From SZUA-365 sp049663345 (GTDB lineage Bacteria > Bacteroidota > Ignavibacteria > SZUA-365), in assembly GCA_049663345.1 (NCBI GenBank), contig JBATDG010000059.1:98870-162869 (forward strand): DNA of 64,000 bases. The letters run 5' to 3'. The position numbers and the translations under genes are program-made. The notes under the pieces are model-generated. The model did no database searches. It was given only the letters and a program-made list of their open reading frames with translations, and had not been told where the DNA came from. This document shows positions 25,488-33,861 of this stretch, one piece after another (within the stretch, counting starts at the first letter, position 1; each line of letters starts with the position of its first letter).

Positions 25488-26000
25488 TCAATCAGGGAAT
25501 CGGGATTCCAAAGCGTCGAAGGCTTTGCGGAGCTTGAGCATGGAATCCTCCATCGATTCAGAGATAACCTTCGTATCAGCGATGACAGGCATGAAGTTGG
25601 CATCTCCGGTCCAGCGTGGTACGAGATGCATGTGTACGTGCTGATCGATGCCAGCACCGCCGACGCGTCCGATGTTGGAACCGAAATTATATCCTTGCGG
25701 ATGCATTACATGGTCCATTGCCCGTATCCAGCTGCGGAGCAATTCGGTCAATTCCCTGTACGCCTGCGAAGTAAGATCGGCATAGGATGCCGTATGCAGG
25801 TTAGGGATAATGAGCAAATGTCCGCTGTTGTACGGATAAAGATTCAACATCGTGAAACAATGTTCATGACGACGCACGAGATAATGCGCGTCATCATCAG
25901 AAGAGGCAAGGGCTTCGCAAAAAACGCAGCCCTTGCTCTCCTTATCGGTGCCAAACGTTTGAATGTACTGCGATCTCCAGGGAGACCAGAGCTTATCCAT
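25488..26000 (-). CDS. HIT-family nucleotide hydrolase/phosphorylase
   Basis: 170 residues. The histidine triad reads QHVHMHLVP (HxHxHxx), and the fold landmarks GCVFCEAL, HEHCFTMLNLYPYNSGHLLIIP and RVGGAGIDQ are in order. The N-terminal WSPWRSQYI and CxFC segment are typical of the long HIT branch related to Ap4A phosphorylases. It probably hydrolyses or phosphorolyses nucleotide phosphoramidates or dinucleoside polyphosphates in the cytoplasm. It starts 10 bases after the tiny mS38-like gene, so the two are cotranscribed. Confidence 0.93.
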   Translation of the reverse strand: MDKLWSPWRSQYIQTFGTDKESKGCVFCEALASSDDDAHYLVRRHEHCFTMLNLYPYNSGHLLIIPNLHTASYADLTSQAYRELTELLRSWIRAMDHVMHPQGYNFGSNIGRVGGAGIDQHVHMHLVPRWTGDANFMPVIADTKVISESMEDSMLKLRKAFDALESRFPD

Positions 26001-26010
26001 AAATCAACGT

Positions 26011-26106
26011 CTAGCGGTTTTTCTTCTTGTGTCTGTTCTTGCGCAGACGTTTCTTGCGCTTGTGTGTTGACATTTTATGGCGCTTTCTTTTTTTGCCGCA
26101 CGGCAT
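26011..26106 (-). CDS. Tiny AURKAIP1/COX24 (mS38-like) ribosome-associated protein
   Basis: 31 residues from the ATG at 26106 to TAG at 26011-26013, preceded by a strong GGAGGT 8 bases upstream of the start. The peptide begins MPCGKKRKRHKMSTHKRKKR and is almost half Lys/Arg. From memory this is the short AURKAIP1/COX24-domain protein annotated in Bacteroidota and Chlorobi, homologous to the C-terminus of mitochondrial ribosomal protein mS38. In mitochondria that segment binds the small-subunit rRNA near the decoding centre. Its size makes it easy to miss in annotation. It lies between the TPR gene and the HIT gene in the same operon. Confidence 0.85.
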   Translation of the reverse strand: MPCGKKRKRHKMSTHKRKKRLRKNRHKKKNR

Positions 26107-26173
26107 AGTAGGTACCTCCAATCAAGAAGCGATGAAACAAAAAGTGAATCGTAGTTGCGTCAGATTATCGTTG

Positions 26174-26977
26174 TTAAAACTGCTCGTTGAGCAGCTTTGC
26201 TGCATTTTGTCCGTAGGCTGAATTGGGATCAAAATCGCGTGCCCGGGTAAACCACTCTCGGGCTTTTTCCTTGTTGCCGGAGTTTAGGTTCACAATGCCG
26301 AGGTTATACATTCCCAGCTGATGCTCGGGATGTTTTGCGACGGCACGTTCCATCTCCGCAATGGCGGAGTCAAACTCCTGTTTCTCAAAATAGCAAATTC
26401 CCAGATCAACTCTTGCATCGGCGTTGTCAGGATCGGACAGCAGATAGCGTTTATATTGAGCAATCGCCTGATCAAGCATTTTGGCATCGTGAAGGGCATT
26501 GGCGTAAACAAGAATCGCAGCCTGATCATCAGGGTTGGCATCAAGAGCAGCTTTCGCTTCATTGAGGCGCCCGATATTCAGCTGTGAGTCCTGCTGCGTC
26601 ATGCCGCTTTCATCCTGAACCGCGGATGGTGCAGTCGCTGTTGATTGCAGGAAGGCGGCTGTTACGACTCCGCCAAGAATGAATGCTGCAATGGTGATGG
26701 CAATCCACTGCATGGTGGAGAACATAGCCCCGGCCGAAACCTGGCCCGTCTGCCTGGCTGTGTTTTTCTTTTGCACCTGCGGCGCCTGACGCCGCGGCAG
26801 CGGAGCAGCCGCAGCCGCTTTCACAGGCGGAGCTTTAGCTGCAGGCAATTTCTCAATAAAATCAGGAGCTGCTGCAGGAGTGCCAAGTGTCAGGTTCTCT
26901 CCGCAGGTGTCGCAGATAGATGCTTCCGGCGCATTCGCCGAACCACAGGAAGCACAGATGTTTTTCTCTTCCGCCAT
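26174..26977 (-). CDS. Zinc-ribbon, membrane-anchored TPR protein
   Basis: 267 residues. An N-terminal zinc ribbon (ICASCGSANAPEASICDTCG, two CxxC pairs at residues 8-25) is followed by an Ala/Pro-rich linker. A membrane helix comes next (WIAITIAAFILGGVVTAAFL, about residues 91-110). The C-terminal half holds about three TPR units (residues 140-265), for example DPDNADARVDLGICYFEKQE and MYNLGIVNLNSGNKEKAREW. The start codon overlaps the stop of the upstream HU gene by one base (TAATG), showing coupling. The TPR part would face the periplasm if the ribbon is cytoplasmic. The role is unknown, probably scaffold or assembly. Confidence 0.87.
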   Translation of the reverse strand: MAEEKNICASCGSANAPEASICDTCGENLTLGTPAAAPDFIEKLPAAKAPPVKAAAAAPLPRRQAPQVQKKNTARQTGQVSAGAMFSTMQWIAITIAAFILGGVVTAAFLQSTATAPSAVQDESGMTQQDSQLNIGRLNEAKAALDANPDDQAAILVYANALHDAKMLDQAIAQYKRYLLSDPDNADARVDLGICYFEKQEFDSAIAEMERAVAKHPEHQLGMYNLGIVNLNSGNKEKAREWFTRARDFDPNSAYGQNAAKLLNEQF

Positions 26978-27270
26978 TATTCCTTCGCCTTTAAATTAAC
27001 ATCAACACCGGAACGCAATTCCTTCGAGACCTTGAAGACAGGGACGTAGTGTTCGTTCACATACACTTCTTCGCCCGTTCGCGGATTCCGAGCCATGCGC
27101 GCTTTGCGCTTCTTGACCTTGAAGCTACCAAATCCGCGAATTTCGATGGAGTGTCCATCCTTCAGGGCCTGACTTACCGTCGCGAGGAATCCGTCAACAA
27201 CGGCTTCGGTCTCGACCTTGGTAAGCCCGGTGGCGGCTGCAATATTATCGACGATGTCTGCTTTTGTCAC
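26977..27270 (-). CDS. HU/IHF-family DNA-binding protein
   Basis: 97 residues, the standard size. It has the HU/IHF hallmarks: MTKADIVDNIAAATGLTK, GHSIEIRGFGSFKVKKRKAR and the beta-arm segment ARNPRTGEEVYVNEHYVPVFK with the RNP tip that intercalates into bent DNA. The C-terminus has extra residues (SGVDVNLKAKE). It packages and bends DNA as a dimer. It is placed 23 bases after sppA and overlaps the TPR gene by one base. Confidence 0.96.
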   Translation of the reverse strand: MTKADIVDNIAAATGLTKVETEAVVDGFLATVSQALKDGHSIEIRGFGSFKVKKRKARMARNPRTGEEVYVNEHYVPVFKVSKELRSGVDVNLKAKE

Positions 27271-27293
27271 GACACTACCTTTTGGAACTGTTG

Positions 27294-28220
27294 TTAATAA
27301 TGCATTCTGTATTCGAGAGGACCGCCTTGCTGAATCTGCGTTCCCATTTGCTCGATGGTCTGCCTGGCACGCGTTCCTACGAGCATATCGAGCAGCGTCT
27401 CCACTTCTTTTTCCCGCATTACCCTCGGTTCGCCAGTGATCTTACCCAGGTTGCCTGCGATTCGTATCGCAGTGTAAAGCGTCCCCAGCGTGTCAACAAG
27501 TCCGTTGTCGTAAGCCTGCTGCCCTGTGTAGATGCGGCCGTCGGCCAGCTTCCGGACGGAATCAATCTGCATGTCGCGTCCTTTGACGACGACATCGACA
27601 AACTGCTCATACACGTTATTGATCGTTCGCTGGAGATACTCTTTTTCTGCTGGAAGCATCCGGCGGGAGGGACTACCGGTATCTTTAAATTCTCCGCTCT
27701 TGATCGTCGTGTTTTCGATGCCGATCTTTTCGAGGAGCGGCTGAATGCTCGCGAATTCACTGATCACACCTATGCTTCCGGTAATTGTGCCGGGGTTCGC
27801 AACGATTACATCCGCGGCGCAGGCGATGTAATACGCCCCGCTTGCAGCTACCGAACCCATGGATACAACGACAGGTTTTCCGTATTTTCGGGTCCTGCGC
27901 ACTTCTTCCCAAATCTCATGACTGGGAACGACTGCGCCTCCGGGTGAATTCAGACGGACAACAATGGCCTTGACCGAAGAACGTTTACGGTATTTGCGAA
28001 GCTGTCTGATAATATTTTCGGCGTCAACAATTGTGGACGAAATCTCCACAATGGCGACCCTCTCACTGCCGGCACCGCCGTAGGTGTCCTCGACAGTATC
28101 AGTTGTCGACTCTGATGTTACCGCCGTAGCGAGCAGGAAAAACGACATTGCCATCACGAGAAAAGCAAATCCCGCGAAGCCTGCCATCAACCCGACTATC
28201 CATTTACCGCTATTGCTCAT
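27294..28220 (-). CDS. sppA: Signal peptide peptidase SppA
   Basis: 308 residues from the ATG at 28220, with GGAAG 8 bases before it; a TTG three codons earlier is possible. An N-terminal membrane anchor (WIVGLMAGFAGFAFLVMAMSFF) precedes a ClpP-like fold with VVRLNSPGGAVVPSHEI, the catalytic Ser in VSMGSVAASGAYYIA and the Lys general base in IKSGEFKDTGSPSR (Ser/Lys dyad). The size fits the short single-domain SppA that acts as a homo-octamer cleaving leftover signal peptides in the membrane. It is the first gene of a nine-gene minus-strand operon and has its own promoter upstream. Confidence 0.95.
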   Translation of the reverse strand: MSNSGKWIVGLMAGFAGFAFLVMAMSFFLLATAVTSESTTDTVEDTYGGAGSERVAIVEISSTIVDAENIIRQLRKYRKRSSVKAIVVRLNSPGGAVVPSHEIWEEVRRTRKYGKPVVVSMGSVAASGAYYIACAADVIVANPGTITGSIGVISEFASIQPLLEKIGIENTTIKSGEFKDTGSPSRRMLPAEKEYLQRTINNVYEQFVDVVVKGRDMQIDSVRKLADGRIYTGQQAYDNGLVDTLGTLYTAIRIAGNLGKITGEPRVMREKEVETLLDMLVGTRARQTIEQMGTQIQQGGPLEYRMHY

Positions 28221-28255
28221 CTGAATCAACTTCCAGTAACTTATTGTGGATCACC

Positions 28256-28284
28256 AAGTTACGAAATTAATGTACTATTGTCAA
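28256..28284 (-). promoter_or_regulatory. Sigma-70-like promoter of the sppA operon
   Basis: On the minus strand TTGACA (28284-28279) and TAACTT (28261-28256) are separated by 17 bp. The -10 region also reads TAACTTGG, close to the Bacteroidota TAnnTTTG form. It would start transcription about 30 bases upstream of the sppA start codon. Confidence 0.65.
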
Positions 28285-28446
28285 TGAAAAACACTTCCGT
28301 AAGTGTAGAAATGAAAACCGCATAGCCGGATCCTGCACCTGCTTCAGAGGAAGGCAGGATCATGAACATCTCCGTAAAGGTCAGTGTGAATAAGGGGATG
28401 CCGGAATGCACGAGATTCTCTTGCAACAAAATCCTATATTTCAAGA

Positions 28447-29076
28447 ATGCATATAACACTTCATATCGCAATCATAGCTTTGCTTTCCTTTCTCGTTGGA
28501 TCATTCCCGACTGCGTACCTTATTGTGCGCCGTCGCCAGGGAAAAGATCTGCGGCTGGAGGGCAGCGGCAATATCGGAACCCTGAACGCGTACACGGTAA
28601 CCCGCTCGCGCAGCGTCGGAGTTTTGGTGCTCCTCATCGACCTTTGCAAAGGCGCGATTCCTGTACTGCTGATCAAATTGTTTTTCCCTGAGGATTTCAC
28701 CGGCGCCGGGATTGCCTTCCTCTTCGTCGTGGCCGGACACAATTACTCGCCATGGATAGGATGGAAAGGAGGTAGAGGACTCGCTCCTGCCGCAGGAGCT
28801 TCTCTAGCCTTCAACCCGCTGTTTCTGCTTCTCTGGGGCATCCTCTGGATGGCGGCCTTCTGGAAAACCCGCAGCATACACTTTGGAAACATCGCTGCAA
28901 CGGTACTCGCTCCGTTTGTTGTGCTGTTTGCCGACAGTGTTTTTATTGTTGCGAGTCTGTTTCCTGTACCGACGCGATATTCGATGTTCCTGGTCTTTTT
29001 CCCGTTGTGTGCGCTGGTGTTTATCAAGCACCTGGGACCACTCAGGGAGTTGATCGCTTTGTATCGACAACATTAA
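28447..29076 (+). CDS. plsY: Glycerol-3-phosphate acyltransferase PlsY (diverged)
   Basis: 209 residues, five to seven hydrophobic helices. PlsY motifs are recognisable: motif 1 GSFPTAYLI followed by GSGNIGTLNAYTVTRS (usually GSGNIGATN), motif 2 GHNYSPWIGWKGGRGLAPAAG (usually GHxFPVFxxFKGGKGVAT) and motif 3 FGNIAATVLAPF near the C-terminus. It acylates glycerol-3-phosphate from acyl-phosphate at the inner membrane, the first step of phospholipid synthesis. The substitution of Ala-Thr-Asn by Thr-Leu-Asn in motif 1 is unusual. It is divergent from sppA; the 226 bases between them hold the sppA promoter and a 6-bp hairpin (ACACTTCCGTAAGTGT, 28291-28306). Confidence 0.85.
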   Translation: MHITLHIAIIALLSFLVGSFPTAYLIVRRRQGKDLRLEGSGNIGTLNAYTVTRSRSVGVLVLLIDLCKGAIPVLLIKLFFPEDFTGAGIAFLFVVAGHNYSPWIGWKGGRGLAPAAGASLAFNPLFLLLWGILWMAAFWKTRSIHFGNIAATVLAPFVVLFADSVFIVASLFPVPTRYSMFLVFFPLCALVFIKHLGPLRELIALYRQH

Positions 29077-29094
29077 CACTCGATAGGTGAATAC

Positions 29095-30234
29095 ATGCTC
29101 CGCATGTCAAGATTATCACAATTGATGCCGATTCTGTTATTCTTTCTGCTTGCCGCTGTCTCCTCTCAGGCGCGGAATGCCGGACCGACAGACGAACGCT
29201 CTGCGGAGCAGCGGCAGAACACTGCATTCTACGGCGGCGACGAAGTCAGCAATTCGCGGCAGAATGCCATCACCCATGCTGTAGAAATAGTCAGTCCGGC
29301 GGTTGTTGGAGTGAATGCATCCCAACTGCAGCGGCGCAATATGGATCCCTGGTTCCGAATGTTTTACGGCGACCAGTATTCCCTTATGCCGGTTCTCGGA
29401 AGCGGTTTTATCATATCCGCGGACGGCTACATCCTCACAAACGATCATGTCGCGGGGAATGCGGAAAGCATCTCCATCACTATGACGAACAGGGAGAAAA
29501 TTCCCGCCAAGCTGATAGGAACGGATCCCGTGACGGATATTTCATTGCTGAAAATCGAAGTGGATCATGACCTTCCCTATATCAAGCTTGGAAATTCAGA
29601 CGACGTTATTGTTGGGGAATGGAGCATCGCTTTCGGAAATCCTTTCGGACTCATGTCCTCCAGCGCCAAAGCCACGGTTACCGTCGGGGTAGTAAGCGCA
29701 ACGCACGTAGGACTTGAAGAAAGCGAAGGACGTGTCTACCGCAACATGATCCAGACTGATGCTTCGATCAACAGCGGCAATAGTGGGGGACCCCTCGTGA
29801 ATAGCCTTGGCGAGGTGATCGGGATCAATACGGTTATCGTCAGCCCCAATCAGGGCGGCGGAAGCGTTGGGCTCGGCTTTGCCGTGCCGATCAACCGTGT
29901 TAAGGAAGTTGTGCGGATTCTCAGGGAGGAGGGAAAGGTTAACCGTGAATTCAATCCCGGCTTCCGCGTTCAACCGGTCAACGAAGCGATTGCCCAGGCC
30001 TATAATCTGAAGCGGGTCGAAGGGGTTGTCGTCACCCAGATCACGGCACGCAAAGGCGTGGCCGCACAAGCCGGACTTGAAGTGGCGGATATTATCCTTA
30101 AAGCCAACGGAGAACCGGTTTACTCGGTCAGCGTACTTCAGGATTTAATTCTATACTCGCTCAAAAACGAGAACATAGAGCTGGAAGTGCTGCGGAATAA
30201 TGAAAAAAAGATAATCGATCTGAAACTCGACTAA
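29095..30234 (+). CDS. HtrA/DegP-family periplasmic serine protease with one PDZ domain
   Basis: 379 residues. Signal or anchor segment QLMPILLFFLLAAVSSQA, then a trypsin-like domain with catalytic His118 (TNDHVAG), Asp148 (VTDISLL) and Ser230 (NSGNSGGPL). A single PDZ domain (about 285-375) contains VVVTQITARKGVAAQAGLEVADIILKANG. The domain order is that of DegS/HtrA. It degrades or refolds misfolded envelope proteins, or cleaves an anti-sigma factor. It starts 18 bases after plsY and ends 9 bases before purB, so the three are likely cotranscribed. Confidence 0.95.
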   Translation: MLRMSRLSQLMPILLFFLLAAVSSQARNAGPTDERSAEQRQNTAFYGGDEVSNSRQNAITHAVEIVSPAVVGVNASQLQRRNMDPWFRMFYGDQYSLMPVLGSGFIISADGYILTNDHVAGNAESISITMTNREKIPAKLIGTDPVTDISLLKIEVDHDLPYIKLGNSDDVIVGEWSIAFGNPFGLMSSSAKATVTVGVVSATHVGLEESEGRVYRNMIQTDASINSGNSGGPLVNSLGEVIGINTVIVSPNQGGGSVGLGFAVPINRVKEVVRILREEGKVNREFNPGFRVQPVNEAIAQAYNLKRVEGVVVTQITARKGVAAQAGLEVADIILKANGEPVYSVSVLQDLILYSLKNENIELEVLRNNEKKIIDLKLD

Positions 30235-30243
30235 GAGGAGCTA

Positions 30244-31542
30244 ATGATTCAACGCTACACGCGTCCCGAGATGGGGACGCTCTGGACCGACGAAGCCAAA
30301 TTCCAGACCTGGCTCGAAATCGAAATCTACGCATGCGAAGCGCAGGCGGAACTCGGACTGATTCCCAGTGAGGCAATTCCTGTCATCCGTGATCGCGCTG
30401 ATTTTTCAGTTGAGCGCATCAATGAGCTGGAAAGGACACTCAATCACGACGTTATAGCATTTCTTACGAATGTCGCTGAGAACGTGGGTGAACAATCCCG
30501 CTTTATTCATCTGGGACTCACGTCCTCCGATATCGGCGACACAGCGCTCTCAGCGATGGCGCGTCGGGCGGCGCTGCTGCTTCGGGAGGGTATGATGGGC
30601 CTGACAGCCGCGATCGCAGCGCAGGCGCGCACGCACAAGTACACGCCGATGATTGGACGCACTCATGGTATTCATGCCGAGCCAATGACGTTTGGACTGA
30701 AAATGGCCCTCTGGCATGAAGAAATGAACCGAAATCTTGAGCGCATGGATCGTGCCATTGAGCGCATTTCTTTCGGGAAGATCTCGGGCGCCGTGGGTAC
30801 GTACGCCAACATCGATCCTTTCGTTGAGAAATATGTTTGCGAGAAAATGAATCTCACCCCTTCGCCGATCAGTACGCAGATTCTGCAGCGCGACCGCCAT
30901 GCAGAATTTCTTAGCACAATCGCAATCATAGGCGGATCGCTCGAGAAATTCGCCACAGAAATCCGCCATCTCCAGAAAACGGAGGTATTGGAAGTTGAAG
31001 AGTATTTTGCGAAAGGGCAGAAGGGGAGTTCGGCCATGCCGCATAAACGGAATCCCATTACCTGCGAACGTGTCGCCGGCATGGCGCGTCTGCTTCGCGG
31101 CTACGCAACCGCTGGCTTTGAGAACCAGGCGTTGTGGCATGAACGTGATATAACGCACTCCTCTGTCGAAAGGGTGATTCTCCCCGACGCCACAATTGCG
31201 CTCGATTACATGCTCGCGAAAATGAAGCATATAGTTGAGAACTTCTTTGTTTATCCCGAAAACATGCTGCGGAACCTGAACGGCACACGCGGGCTGATTT
31301 TCTCGCAGCAGGTTCTGTTGTCCCTGACAAAAAAGGGAATGCAGCGAGAAGACGCCTACCGCATAGTGCAGGCACATGCGATGCGCGTGTGGAAGGAAGA
31401 TGTGAACCTCCGTGATCTCGTCAACGCAGACCCGGAAGTGACTGCTGTGCTCGATGAAGCTGACCTCGATGTCTGCTTCGACGTCAGCCGTGGAACGAAA
31501 CATGTGGACATGATCTTCGAGCGACTCGGTCTCGGAGCCTAG
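30244..31542 (+). CDS. purB: Adenylosuccinate lyase PurB
   Basis: 432 residues, typical of the short PurB branch. Fumarase-superfamily motifs: GLTSSDIGDTALS, IGRTHGIHAEPMTFG with the catalytic His, and the signature loop GSSAMPHKRNP with the catalytic Ser. It cleaves SAICAR and adenylosuccinate in purine synthesis, releasing fumarate. A GAGGAG ribosome binding site precedes the start by 4 bases. A strong terminator follows 50 bases after the stop. Confidence 0.98.
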   Translation: MIQRYTRPEMGTLWTDEAKFQTWLEIEIYACEAQAELGLIPSEAIPVIRDRADFSVERINELERTLNHDVIAFLTNVAENVGEQSRFIHLGLTSSDIGDTALSAMARRAALLLREGMMGLTAAIAAQARTHKYTPMIGRTHGIHAEPMTFGLKMALWHEEMNRNLERMDRAIERISFGKISGAVGTYANIDPFVEKYVCEKMNLTPSPISTQILQRDRHAEFLSTIAIIGGSLEKFATEIRHLQKTEVLEVEEYFAKGQKGSSAMPHKRNPITCERVAGMARLLRGYATAGFENQALWHERDITHSSVERVILPDATIALDYMLAKMKHIVENFFVYPENMLRNLNGTRGLIFSQQVLLSLTKKGMQREDAYRIVQAHAMRVWKEDVNLRDLVNADPEVTAVLDEADLDVCFDVSRGTKHVDMIFERLGLGA

Positions 31543-31593
31543 CTGCGCGCTTTGCACTTAGCTGCATTCTCGGCGCGCAGTGATTTGATTTTC

Positions 31594-31630
31594 GGAGACC
31601 GTCTGCCCCGGACGGTCTCCGCCTCTTTTT
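31594..31630 (+). terminator. Rho-independent terminator after purB
   Basis: A perfect 10-bp stem GGAGACCGTC (31594-31603) / GACGGTCTCC (31611-31620) with loop TGCCCCG is followed by GCCTCTTTTT. It separates the housekeeping block from the chemosensory operon. Confidence 0.95.
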
Positions 31631-31744
31631 AAGGCGATAAACCACGTCCAAAATGACGTAATCATCAGGTCGCGGATTCGCTGTTCTTCGTTCTATCCCT
31701 CTGTATTAGCCATCCCGTTCCCTATTCCCCCACCTCTTACAAAT

Positions 31745-31791
31745 TGTTAATCCGGTATTCAGTCTCCCGAAAGACTGCCTGAGTATCTTGA
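31745..31791 (+). promoter_or_regulatory. Composite promoter motif before the chemosensory operon (copy A)
   Basis: Three half-sites at fixed offsets 0, 12 and 22: TGTTAAT (31745), ATTCAGT (31757), CCGAAAG (31767); then 10 bases and TATCTTGA (31784-31791), a TAnnTTTG-like element. The layout and spacing are identical to four copies near the pilin genes, though the third half-site here is weak. The last half-site ends 95 bases before the cheW start. The rest of the 325-base gap between purB and cheW shows only the purB terminator. Confidence 0.6.
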
Positions 31792-31867
31792 TCACAGATT
31801 CTAATTAATAAGTGCGATTCGCGTGAATGGAATCAGGTCTCGAACATATTATTCAAACGAACTCCCC

Positions 31868-32353
31868 ATGACCGAATCCTCTCCAAATATCATCCTCATG
31901 TTTCGAAGCCGAGAGCGCCTGCTTGCAGTTCCCTTGGAGAATGTGATTGAAGTGGTTCCCGCGTTCGAACTGCTTCAGACTCCCGGATTGGCACCGAATC
32001 TCGCGGGGATGATAAGCCTGCGTGGGGAAGTGCTTCCTGTCATTGATACTGCAGTATTAATCGGAGACGATAGAACGATCCTGAAGCCTCAGCACAAATT
32101 CATCGTACTGCACACGTCGCGGCAGTCGATTGCGCTGCTGGTTGACACAGTAGAGGATCTTGTTGATGTCGAGGAAAGCAGGTCCAATGAAACACTCATA
32201 GAGAATGGGCACAGCTGTTTCAAAGGTGTAGTGACTGTAGAGGATGAAATGGTTCTCATCCTGGATGTTGAAATATGTAGTCAGTTTGATCAGAGAGATC
32301 ATCTGATCGAGTTGGATGATGAAACAATCAATCTTGAAGGAATAATCTCGTGA
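31868..32353 (+). CDS. cheW: CheW-like chemotaxis coupling protein (1)
   Basis: 161 residues from the ATG at 31868; a GTG 15 codons upstream is less likely. CheW fold landmarks: FRSRERLLAVPLENVIEVVPA, GMISLRGEVLPVID and FKGVVTVEDEMVLILDVE. CheW bridges chemoreceptors and the kinase CheA. It opens a + strand chemosensory operon (CheW, CheR, CheW, MCP, CheA, CheB, REC-kinase) and has the composite promoter motif 84-99 bp upstream, as the pilin genes do. Its stop overlaps the cheR start by 4 bases. Confidence 0.92.
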   Translation: MTESSPNIILMFRSRERLLAVPLENVIEVVPAFELLQTPGLAPNLAGMISLRGEVLPVIDTAVLIGDDRTILKPQHKFIVLHTSRQSIALLVDTVEDLVDVEESRSNETLIENGHSCFKGVVTVEDEMVLILDVEICSQFDQRDHLIELDDETINLEGIIS

Positions 32354-33861
32354 ATGCAGAAGCGAGAGAAAGAAGCATAGAGACGGAGGTCCATCTGGCC
32401 GACGTGCTTCAGAAGATCGACAGACTTCTGGGCCTCCGCTATCAGCCGCATCAATGGAGTGACTTGCTCCGTTTATTGAAGCCGGCTGCCAGGGAACTCG
32501 GATATTCCGATTCGACGAGCTTCCTTCATTGGCTCGTGAATGGAGAACAGGATGAGCAAATCACCAGGGTGTTGGCGAAACATCTGACGATTGGCGAATC
32601 CTACTTCTTCCGTGAAATCGTGGTGTTTTCCATCCTTCGTGATGAGGTCCTTCCTGCGTTGCTGGCGAAAAAACAGGCTGAGGTTGACAGGCACATTCGT
32701 ATTTGGAGTGCCGGATGCAGCACGGGTGAGGAAGTCTATTCTCTCGCCATTCTTCTTGATTCGGTACTCAGCGAAAAGCCGGATTGGAAATACAGTATTC
32801 TTGGAACAGATATCAACCCGGTAGCGATTGAGCGCGCCAGGGAAGGGCGGTATCGAGATTGGTCGTTTCGTGACGTCCCTGCAGAAATTCAAACATCCTA
32901 TTTCGAGACGCTTGACGATGGGAGACATGAGGTTGCATCCGGGATCAAGGGACACACCGAATTTCGGATTTTGAATCTTGCTGCTTCGTCGGCGTTATTC
33001 CCTGTTGGTTTTGATATTGTGCTTTGCCGCAATGTCCTGATGTATTTCACTCGCGATAAAGTAAAGAGCATTGTACAGGGTTTCCGAAGGTCAGTGAAGG
33101 AAGAAGGATGGCTGATCCCCAGCCTGACAGAGACTACGCTGATCAATAATCCGGGTTTTGAAGGCGTTCGTTTCGGCGATGCGACATTGTTCCGCAAACA
33201 GCCGCATATCCCTGCCATTCTCACCTTCCGTCGTGACAGGGAACAGGCAAAGACTGCGGGTGATGAGTCTACAGAGGCAGAGGTAAGAGGTCTGCGGAAT
33301 CCGTTCGCAGAATTAATCTCCGACCGACAGTTTGGGATCCCATCCGAAACCGATTCCGTTGTCGAGGCTCCGATTCCTGCGGATCCACAAAAGAATTCAC
33401 CGGTTGAAATAGCCCCACCCGCTCACTCCGGAGGACTCCCGGAATCCGGACAAACGGATCGGATGCTGTCGGACGTGCACGAACATCTTCGCGAAGCCAG
33501 GCTGCATGCAGATGCCGGTCGCTTGGCTCTGGCTCTGGAAGCTGCTGAAGCTGCGATCGCAAGAAATAAGATGAACCCGCATTCGCATTATTTCCGGGGA
33601 ACCATCCTTCTGGAAATCGGGGAAACATCGCAGGCGCTGCAAGCGTTCGAGCGCGCGCTCTATCTCAATCAGGATTTCATTCCAGCGCATTTTTCAATCG
33701 GAACACTTCATCATCAGCTCGGAAACGAAGCGAAAGCACGCAGGCACCTTGGTATCGCACGGCAGCTCATCGAGATGCAGGGTGATATGACTCTTATTCT
33801 TGAGCCAAGCGAAATCAATGCTCAGCAGATGGTGGACATCATTCAAACGTTTATTGATTGA
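32350..33861 (+). CDS. cheR: CheR methyltransferase with C-terminal TPR domain
   Basis: 503 residues from a GTG at 32350 overlapping the cheW stop (GTGA). An all-helical CheR N-domain (about 20-80) is followed by the SAM-binding domain: LTIGESYFFRE, IWSAGCSTGEEVYSLAILL, ILGTDINPVAIERAREG and DIVLCRNVLMYF. A linker (about 295-375) leads to TPR units at about 375-500 (ALEAAEAAIARNKMNPHSHY, ALQAFERALYLNQDFIPAHF). It methylates glutamates of the receptor. CheR-TPR fusions are known from alternative chemosensory pathways controlling pili or gliding (FrzF-like), where the TPR selects targets. Confidence 0.95.
   Translation: MNAEARERSIETEVHLADVLQKIDRLLGLRYQPHQWSDLLRLLKPAARELGYSDSTSFLHWLVNGEQDEQITRVLAKHLTIGESYFFREIVVFSILRDEVLPALLAKKQAEVDRHIRIWSAGCSTGEEVYSLAILLDSVLSEKPDWKYSILGTDINPVAIERAREGRYRDWSFRDVPAEIQTSYFETLDDGRHEVASGIKGHTEFRILNLAASSALFPVGFDIVLCRNVLMYFTRDKVKSIVQGFRRSVKEEGWLIPSLTETTLINNPGFEGVRFGDATLFRKQPHIPAILTFRRDREQAKTAGDESTEAEVRGLRNPFAELISDRQFGIPSETDSVVEAPIPADPQKNSPVEIAPPAHSGGLPESGQTDRMLSDVHEHLREARLHADAGRLALALEAAEAAIARNKMNPHSHYFRGTILLEIGETSQALQAFERALYLNQDFIPAHFSIGTLHHQLGNEAKARRHLGIARQLIEMQGDMTLILEPSEINAQQMVDIIQTFID

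Noticed and set aside
28259..28471. 70-codon minus-strand frame between sppA and plsY
   Set aside because: It overlaps the sppA promoter and the start of plsY, has no ribosome binding site, and its sequence is low-complexity hydrophobic.
30550..31557. 335-codon minus-strand frame over purB
   Set aside because: Antisense to purB; no start signal and no family resemblance.
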